DNA of 64,000 nucleotides, taken from NCBI RefSeq assembly GCF_900107045.1, contig NZ_FNON01000014.1, forward strand, positions 1 to 64,000. The letters run 5' to 3'. The notes under the pieces were generated by a model, which was not told the DNA's origin, did not search any database, and worked only from the letters and a program-made list of their open reading frames with translations. The stretch comes from Amycolatopsis xylanica. GTDB taxonomy: Bacteria; Actinomycetota; Actinomycetes; Mycobacteriales; Pseudonocardiaceae. The number at the start of each line of letters is the position of its first letter. Positions within the stretch are counted from its first letter, which is position 1. Both the position numbers and the translations under genes were made by a program. Positions 59,281-64,000 of this stretch are shown one piece after another.

Positions 59281-59853
59281 ATGCGCGTTCGGTCTTGGGT
59301 CGCCTGTGTTCTGCTGTCCACCAGTGGCCTCGCGGTCGCCGCGATGCCCGCCGCGGCGGCAACACCATCGTCGTCCTCACTTTGGCCCCTGACTGATCTG
59401 GCGGCCCAGCGGGTGCAGATCGCGGACAAGGTCGCCGCGGCCAAGTTCGGCACCACACAGCCGATCGACGATCCCGTCCGCGAGCAGCAGATCCTGAACG
59501 ACGTCGCGGCCAAGGCGGCCGGACTCGGGCTCGACCCGGCCACGACGGTGCGCTTCTTCCGCGACCAGATCGAAGCGAACAAGGTCGTGCAACGCGGTCT
59601 GTACGCACGCTGGACAGCGCATCCGGAAGAGCAGCCCACGGTGCGCCCCGATCTGGCGACCGAGGTCCGGCCGATCATCGACCGGCTCAACGCCGGGCTG
59701 CTCGACCAATTCGCCGCCACAGTGGCCGTTCGAGCCAGTCACACCTGCGATCTCCGGCTGGTCATCACCACGCGAGTAGTCGACTTGCGGAGGCACCTGG
59801 ACCGCCTCCATCAGCGTGCGCTGGTGGAGGCGGTCCAGTCCGTGTGCGGCTAG
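59281..59853 (+). CDS. Secreted chorismate mutase, AroQ-gamma type
   Basis: 190 residues. A signal peptide (1-26, ending AAAATP) predicts export. The helical core reads LTDLAAQRVQIADKVAAAKF, FRDQIEANKVVQRG and a C-terminal Cys pair (HTCDLR, QSVCG), as in M. tuberculosis Rv1885c. It converts chorismate to prephenate, outside the cytoplasm in this class. The cytoplasmic purpose of such an enzyme is unknown. It is divergent from the Nif3-like gene by 31 nt and its 3' end overlaps the Ro60 remnant by 4 nt. Confidence 0.82.
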   Translation: MRVRSWVACVLLSTSGLAVAAMPAAAATPSSSSLWPLTDLAAQRVQIADKVAAAKFGTTQPIDDPVREQQILNDVAAKAAGLGLDPATTVRFFRDQIEANKVVQRGLYARWTAHPEEQPTVRPDLATEVRPIIDRLNAGLLDQFAATVAVRASHTCDLRLVITTRVVDLRRHLDRLHQRALVEAVQSVCG

Positions 59854-60173
59854 AAAGGCCAACGGGCGGTCTCGCCAGCCTCGATCAACGGAATCATCCT
59901 GAAGGCCTGGTCGGTCAGGCCGCCGAAGGTGTACCGGTTCGGAGCCCCGACCGGCGTGTGGCCGTATCGGTACCCGGCGAGGTTCCAGGTGTAGATCGGA
60001 ACCGAGCTCGGAAGACTGGTGCTGACATCACCGTAAGCGTCCTGCTCATCGGTGACGATCACCACGCGGTCGTTGGAGACGGCAAGCAGGAAAAGTTCGA
60101 TCTTGACGTCGCGCGGGTATCCGGCGCCACCTTCATAAGTGGTCGTCCGAACAGCGGTGTTGAACTTGGCCAT
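59850..60173 (-). pseudogene. Ro60/TROVE protein with internal in-frame deletion (mini-ORF)
   Basis: 107-codon frame composed of two ends of a bacterial Ro60 (TROVE plus von Willebrand A) protein. Residues 1-32 (MAKFNTAVRTTTYEGG, then KIELFLLAVSN) match the start of TROVE proteins, where the next residues should be VGEDTFYE. Instead residue 33 continues DRVVIVTDEQDAYGD, PIYTWNLAGYRYG and TFGGLTDQAFRMIPLIEAG, the end of the VWA domain. About 430 residues, including the HEAT-repeat ring that binds RNA, are missing, yet start, frame and stop remain. It is called a pseudogene, but translation of a mini-protein is possible. A Y RNA lies just upstream on the same strand. Confidence 0.8.
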
Positions 60174-60207
60174 CCCCCAAACCCATCTTGCTTGCGAGGA
60201 ACGCGAA

Positions 60208-60352
60208 CAGATGCACTCGAGTAATAGTCGGCGAAAGTGATGTCAAATGCTCTTCCGCATTGAGCTACCTGGCCTGCTAAGACCTGGACGGGATTTGAAC
60301 CCGCAACCCTTTGATCCCGAAGTAACCCTCACCTGCGCACCGAGTGCGCCTG
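60208..60352 (-). ncRNA. YrlA-type Y RNA with permuted tRNA-like domain
   Basis: On the minus strand, 60314-60243 folds as a circularly permuted tRNA: TCAAA (anticodon-stem 3' side), variable GGGTT, T-arm GCGGG-TTCAAAT-CCCGT, acceptor CCAGGTC, closing loop TTAGCA, acceptor GGCCAGG, TA, D-arm GCTC-AATGCGGAA-GAGC, A, TTTGA (anticodon-stem 5' side). Outside it, AGGTGA pairs with TCACTT and GCACTCG (60347-60341) with CGAGTGC (60219-60213), giving a terminal stem as used for Ro60 binding. The arrangement matches bacterial YrlA Y RNAs, and it sits 35 nt upstream of a Ro60-derived ORF. Ends are estimates. Confidence 0.75.
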
Positions 60353-60491
60353 CCGGCGCTCTCCCGAGAAATTAGTCGCCCACGGCTCGGTTTCATTAGG
60401 AGTGAAGTAGCCGTGAGTTTCGCTGCGGGAGTGCCCCTCAAGGCTAACAGCGCGGCATCCTTCAACCGAACCGATTTACGATCGCAGCACG

Positions 60492-60965
60492 ATGAGACAG
60501 ACTGACGCCATGCTTCATGTCTGCTTCGTCTGCTCCGGCAACATCTGCCGCTCGCCCATGGCCGCTCTCGTTGTCAAGGAGCATCTGCGCCGTGAAGGCT
60601 TGTCCGTGCGCGTCAGCAGCGCCGGTACCGGTCCGTGGCACGCAGGCGAGCCTGCCGACTCCCGTGCTCAGGCGACGCTGCGCGCCTACGGTTACCCGAC
60701 GTCGCACATCGCAGCCGAAGTCGACGACGACCATCTGGAAGCCGATCTCCTGCTCGCCGCGGACGCTGGTCACCTGCGGTTTCTTCGGAGCCGCGTCGCG
60801 GATCCGTCAAAGGTGCGACTCCTGCGCGACTTCGACCCGGAGGCGCCTGAAGGAGCAGAGGTGCCGGATCCGTACTACGGCGCGGACGGCGGCTTCACGG
60901 ATGTACTGGCCATGATCGAGCGTACCGTTCCAGGTCTGTTGAAGTGGGTGCGAGAGCAGGGATGA
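60492..60965 (+). CDS. ptpA: Low-molecular-weight protein tyrosine phosphatase
   Basis: 157 residues. The P-loop CSGNICRS (C-x5-R-S) and general-acid loop DPYYGADGGF identify the low-molecular-weight PTP family, close to M. tuberculosis PtpA in the same genomic place. It removes phosphate from phosphotyrosine; some family members act outside the cell, though no signal is present. ATG 60492; ATG 60510 would shorten it by six residues and is also acceptable. Its stop overlaps the kinase start (ATGA). Confidence 0.93.
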   Translation: MRQTDAMLHVCFVCSGNICRSPMAALVVKEHLRREGLSVRVSSAGTGPWHAGEPADSRAQATLRAYGYPTSHIAAEVDDDHLEADLLLAADAGHLRFLRSRVADPSKVRLLRDFDPEAPEGAEVPDPYYGADGGFTDVLAMIERTVPGLLKWVREQG

Positions 60966-61813
60966 CGGCCAAAGAGGCAGCCGAGCAGCTCCTCGGCTGC
61001 CGAGTTGACGACATCCAGCCCCTGTCCTCAGGCGTTTATGCGGTGACCAGCGCGGACAGGCGCTTCATGATCAAGCGTAGCCAAGGTGTGGCGGAATCCG
61101 CCGGCCTGCGCTGGTTGAGCGAGCACGGCGACGTGGCGGTTCCGCGCGTGCACGGCTCCGACGACGAATGGCTGGTCACGGACTTTGTCGTGACAGGACC
61201 GCCCACGTTCGAGGCCGCGGACGCGTTCGGCAGAGGCCTGGCCGCCCTGCATCTGCGCGGCGCGGACGCGTTCGGTGCCGCGCCGCCTGGTGGTCCGGCA
61301 GAGGCCACTATCGGACTCGCGCCGCTGCGGAACGATCCTTGCGACGATTGGCCGACGTTCTACCTGCGTCACGGCATCGAGCCCTACGTCAAAACGTGCG
61401 TTGACCAGGGACTGTTGACCTTCCAGCAGGCAAACGTATTCGACTTGGCAGGCGCGGCGCTACCTGAGCTCTGCGGCAGCGCAGAGCAGCCGGCTCGGCT
61501 ACACGGCGATCTCTGGAACGGCAACCTGCTTTGGGGAATGGGCGGTCAGGTGTGGCTGATCGATCCCGCCGCGCACGGCGGCCATCGCGAGACGGATCTC
61601 GCGATGCTGCGCCTTTTCGGCGCACCGCTACTGGACCACATCCTTGGCGCGTACGCCGAGGCCGCCGAAAACGCTGGAACACCGCTACAGGCGGACTGGC
61701 AAGGCAGAACCGACGTGCACCAGCTCTTTCCGCTGCTGGTTCATGCTGCCCTCTTTGGTGGTGGCTACATGGCTGAGGCGTTCTCATCGGCCCAGCGTGT
61801 GTTAGCACTTTAG
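60962..61813 (+). CDS. Fructosamine kinase-family protein
   Basis: 283 residues of the fructosamine-3-kinase/aminoglycoside-phosphotransferase-like fold: RLHGDLWNGNLLW (catalytic Asp with the following Asn) and WLIDPAAHGGHRETDLAM (metal-binding Asp). Members phosphorylate ketosamine adducts of proteins so that sugar is released; this is the likely role. ATG at 60962 overlaps the ptpA stop, so the phosphatase and kinase are co-translated, a pairing found in many bacteria. A hairpin begins at its stop. Confidence 0.88.
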   Translation: MTAKEAAEQLLGCRVDDIQPLSSGVYAVTSADRRFMIKRSQGVAESAGLRWLSEHGDVAVPRVHGSDDEWLVTDFVVTGPPTFEAADAFGRGLAALHLRGADAFGAAPPGGPAEATIGLAPLRNDPCDDWPTFYLRHGIEPYVKTCVDQGLLTFQQANVFDLAGAALPELCGSAEQPARLHGDLWNGNLLWGMGGQVWLIDPAAHGGHRETDLAMLRLFGAPLLDHILGAYAEAAENAGTPLQADWQGRTDVHQLFPLLVHAALFGGGYMAEAFSSAQRVLAL

Positions 61814-61841
61814 TCGCTTCGTGCTCCCGCCCGAAGCGACT
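61812..61841 (+). terminator. Hairpin terminator after the fructosamine kinase gene
   Basis: AGTCGCTTCG and CGAAGCGACT (10 bp, perfect) with a 10-base loop; the left arm begins within the stop codon TAG. No T tract. Confidence 0.6.
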
Positions 61842-61984
61842 CCCAGCAACGCGTCGCCCTGACTTCTGGACGCCTACAGCGCATTTTCGGGCCATTTGGT
61901 CATTTTCGCGCGAATACGAGCATCTTTGCTACTTTCGTTCCGTTGATTTTTCGTGCCGTAAGCACGCGTGGTTAACGTGGCAGC

Positions 61985-63208
61985 GTGACCTCCAGGCAAG
62001 CAGTTTCAGTGCAGCAGCTGTCAGATGACCAGCTGACTGCCGCCATGCTTGCATCCGAAGAGGCTTTGAACCGCGAGTACGCTCGGATAGTGGATCTGGT
62101 CGGCGAATTCGACAAACGTGCGCTCGCGCCGACGAAGGGCAGCCGCAACACATCCGTATTCCTCGTGAGCGCACTTCGCCTGTCCTATAAGGAGGCGCGA
62201 GCCAGAGTCGCACAGGCGAAACTGGCGATGCCAGTCGCGAAGACTGCCATGGCTTCAGGAAAGATCAATCGAGAACATCTGCAGGAGATCGAGCACGTCA
62301 TGTCCCAGGCACCGGAGTCGCTGCCCGATGCCGAACGCACAGCGGACGAGGACTCGCTGGTCGCTCTGGCTCAGCAGGCAAGTCCGTTCACGGTGCGCAA
62401 GATCGGGGTCCGCCTCAGGTCGTATTGGAACGTTGAAACCAAGGACCCGAAAGCTCGGGAACAGGATCTGGCTCGTCCCAAGCGAACGTTCCACTACAAC
62501 ATGACTTCCGATGGAGCGATGAAGTTCTCGGGCGTCTTGGATCCAGAGACTTCGACGCTGGTGGCAAGCGTTCTCACTCCGCTTTCGAAGCCGGACCCTG
62601 CCGATGAGATCGGCAAACCTGATCGGCGCACGAAGGACGAAAGACAAGGAGACGCGGTGGCGGCGGTGTTCGATCTAGCCGCTCGGGCTCCCGATCTGCC
62701 GATCAACGCCAGCGAACGCACCACGATGACCGTGACCGTAGGACTCGATGAACTCGAACGGCGCGCAGGCATCGCGATGCTCGACGGCTACCAGGCCGTC
62801 AGCGTGTCCCAGCTTCTCAAGATGTGCTGCGACGCGCGGGTGGTACCGGCAGTGCTGGGAACGGCAGGCGAGGTCCTGCACCTGGGTCAGCCCGCTGAAC
62901 TCGCCTCCCCAGCTCAGCGGGCGGCCCTCGCGATCCGAGACCGTGGTTGCAGCCGCCCCGGGTGTACGAGAGGCCCGAAATGGTGCACGCCTCAGCAGAT
63001 GACGCGGTGGATCGCCGAGCATGGACCGGTCGAGCTCAAGGATCTCGGCCTGATCTGCGAACGCGATCGGCATCTACTCCATCACACAGACTGGGAGATC
63101 CAGGCGGGCGAGTCCCGGATCGAGTGGGTGCCACCGGCCTGGCTGGATCCCGAGCGAACGCCGATCAGCAATACCGCCCACGACCCGCCTCGTCACAGCG
63201 CGGCCTAG
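61985..63208 (+). CDS. DUF222-family protein with degenerate HNH nuclease domain
   Basis: 407 residues. N-terminal DUF222 helical region (~10-220; SEEALNREYARIVDLVGEF and QLSDDQLTAAMLA) and a C-terminal HNH-like domain (~310-370). The zinc Cys remain (RGCSRPGCTRGPKWCTP), but the catalytic HH of the family (usually C-D-A-H-H-I) reads CTPQQMTRW, and the later C-R-x-H-H reads CERDRHLLHH. Nuclease activity is therefore doubtful. Such proteins are multi-copy in actinobacteria and often degenerate. GTG start at 61985. Confidence 0.82.
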   Translation: MTSRQAVSVQQLSDDQLTAAMLASEEALNREYARIVDLVGEFDKRALAPTKGSRNTSVFLVSALRLSYKEARARVAQAKLAMPVAKTAMASGKINREHLQEIEHVMSQAPESLPDAERTADEDSLVALAQQASPFTVRKIGVRLRSYWNVETKDPKAREQDLARPKRTFHYNMTSDGAMKFSGVLDPETSTLVASVLTPLSKPDPADEIGKPDRRTKDERQGDAVAAVFDLAARAPDLPINASERTTMTVTVGLDELERRAGIAMLDGYQAVSVSQLLKMCCDARVVPAVLGTAGEVLHLGQPAELASPAQRAALAIRDRGCSRPGCTRGPKWCTPQQMTRWIAEHGPVELKDLGLICERDRHLLHHTDWEIQAGESRIEWVPPAWLDPERTPISNTAHDPPRHSAA

Positions 63209-63216
63209 AGGTCGAC

Positions 63217-63327
63217 ATGCCGATACGACGATTCGCGGGTGACCATCCGAACGACCCGCTTGGTCTCTTCAAGGACCTAGCTGCCGCGCCTGACCAGGCA
63301 CGGCCTACCGTGGAGGTGTGCGGTTGA
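63217..63327 (+). CDS. Possible 36-residue leader ORF of the SURF1 gene
   Basis: ATG with AGAGG five nt upstream, 36 codons (MPIRRFAGDHPNDPLG, ending VEVCG), stop TGA overlapping the SURF1 TTG start (TTGA). The SURF1 ribosome site GGAGG lies inside its last codons, an arrangement typical of translational coupling. Codon use is only weakly biased. No function is suggested; it could be a regulatory leader or a chance ORF. Confidence 0.35.
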   Translation: MPIRRFAGDHPNDPLGLFKDLAAAPDQARPTVEVCG

Positions 63328-64000
63328 AGTTCCTGCTCCGGCCTGGGTGGCTGGCGTTGACGCTGGTGGTGTTCGCGTTCGCCGGCTCATGCTTCACCCT
63401 GCTCGCACCCTGGCAATTCAGCAGGAACACCGAGCGCGAGACGCAGAACGCTGCCCTCCAGGCGTCGTTCGTAGGAGCCCCGAAGCCCCTCGGAGAGCTG
63501 CTACCCGGCGGAGCAGCACCCGACGAACGGACGCAGTGGCACCTCGCGACCGTAACGGGCTCGTATTTGCCGGACGCCGAGGTCATCGCACGACTACGGA
63601 CCGTGCAGGGCGAAGCCGCATTCGAGGTGCTCACGCCGTTCAGGCAGGCGGACGGCGCGGTGATCCTGATCGACCGCGGGTACGTCAGGCCGAACGCCAA
63701 GTCGCGAGTGCCGGACTACGCGGCACCCCCGAGTGGCACGGTGAATCTGGTCACGCGCATCCGCGTGGACGAGAACGACCCGAAGAGCCGAGACGCGTTC
63801 GCAGACGCCTCCACCGACGGGAAGCTGCACAGCTACGTCGTCGACTCGCGAGTTGTGGGCAGGGCGACGAAGCTTGAGATCAGGCCGGGCTACTACCAAC
63901 TCGACAACGGTCAGCCCGGCGTTCTCGATGCGTTGCCGCTGCCCCAGACCGACGCAGGCCCCTTCTTCTCTTACGCGTTGCAGTGGATCGCGTTCGGAGC
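63324..64000 (+). CDS. SURF1-family protein, N-terminal 225 residues (runs off the window)
   Basis: First membrane helix WLALTLVVFAFAGSCF at residues ~8-25, followed by LAPWQFSRNTERE, the conserved SURF1 start (G/P-x-W-Q-x-x-R). Later blocks PFRQADGAVILIDRGYVRP and the final ALQWIAFGA, the start of the second membrane helix, agree with SURF1/Shy1. The protein assists assembly of haem-copper cytochrome oxidase. TTG 63324 is preferred, with GGAGG 7 nt upstream; GTG 63318 would leave almost no spacing. Rv2235 lies in the same place in M. tuberculosis. The C-terminus is cut by the window. Confidence 0.9.
   Translation, partial: MKFLLRPGWLALTLVVFAFAGSCFTLLAPWQFSRNTERETQNAALQASFVGAPKPLGELLPGGAAPDERTQWHLATVTGSYLPDAEVIARLRTVQGEAAFEVLTPFRQADGAVILIDRGYVRPNAKSRVPDYAAPPSGTVNLVTRIRVDENDPKSRDAFADASTDGKLHSYVVDSRVVGRATKLEIRPGYYQLDNGQPGVLDALPLPQTDAGPFFSYALQWIAFG

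Noticed and set aside
60243..60314. Ordinary tRNA gene
   Set aside because: The 3' half comes before the 5' half on the same strand and there is no anticodon loop; a normal tRNA cannot form.
60277..60465. 62-codon minus-strand ORF
   Set aside because: It is a translation through the Y RNA and its upstream region; the typical tRNA-derived peptide pattern (RVQIPSRS) is seen.

Overview
The window is high-GC actinobacterial chromosome with strongly GC-biased third codon positions, GTG/TTG starts, and many gene pairs overlapping by ATGA/GTGA. The gene set (glnA2, two tandem TAP-like lipoprotein peptidases, panB, SecA2, LysX, RNase H/phosphatase fusion, PtpA, SURF1) is mycobacterial-like. The accessory content points to a Pseudonocardiales soil actinomycete, probably Amycolatopsis or a close relative; the genus is an inference.

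Layout. 1-566: 5' end of a 16S rRNA gene on the minus strand with its leader, boxA-type antitermination element and promoter. 726-22960: mostly housekeeping (amidase, glnA2, MFS transporter, LprG/LppX-like lipoprotein, two TAP-like peptidases, secA2, nadE, subtilisin-like protease, AraC regulator, ogt, lysX, panB). 23040-33580: small regulated ORF, proline iminopeptidase, a GABA-type catabolic unit (PucR regulator divergent from gabT and an aldehyde dehydrogenase), a P450, an RNB ribonuclease with a BtuF-like protein, and a CooC-like ATPase. 33669-36005: a small accessory patch with a secreted protein, an orphan LuxR regulator, and a methyltransferase remnant.

36002-45813 (minus): one tight operon resembling a type IV secretion system core (VirB2-, VirB3-, VirB4-, VirB6-like proteins, a VirB8-like single-pass protein, a lytic transglycosylase/NlpC-P60 protein, a proline-rich protein), with no relaxase or coupling protein in view. 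47126-47515: RNase P RNA. 47580-56538: two divergent operons flanking a perfect Crp-type palindrome. The left one encodes a predicted NAD(P)H-to-exterior electron chain (DUF4142 protein, haem membrane protein fused to a 3-Cys ferredoxin, FAD reductase, secreted PF03640-type protein). The right one encodes an ECF sigma factor, zinc-finger anti-sigma, LuxR/LAL regulator, SLC13/ArsB-like permease and a Usp-like protein.

56576-64000 follows the M. tuberculosis Rv2228c-Rv2235 backbone (RNase H/phosphatase, zinc ribbon, Nif3, PtpA, SURF1). The most striking signal is here. A 107-residue ORF consists of only the first ~32 and last ~75 residues of a Ro60/TROVE protein, fused in frame. Immediately upstream on the same strand lies a ~145-nt RNA containing a circularly permuted tRNA-like fold closed by a long terminal stem, the architecture of bacterial Y RNAs (YrlA). 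The window appears to hold a Ro60-Y RNA locus in which the protein has lost its RNA-binding core while the RNA looks intact.

All calls come from reading the sequence; no database search or folding program was run.
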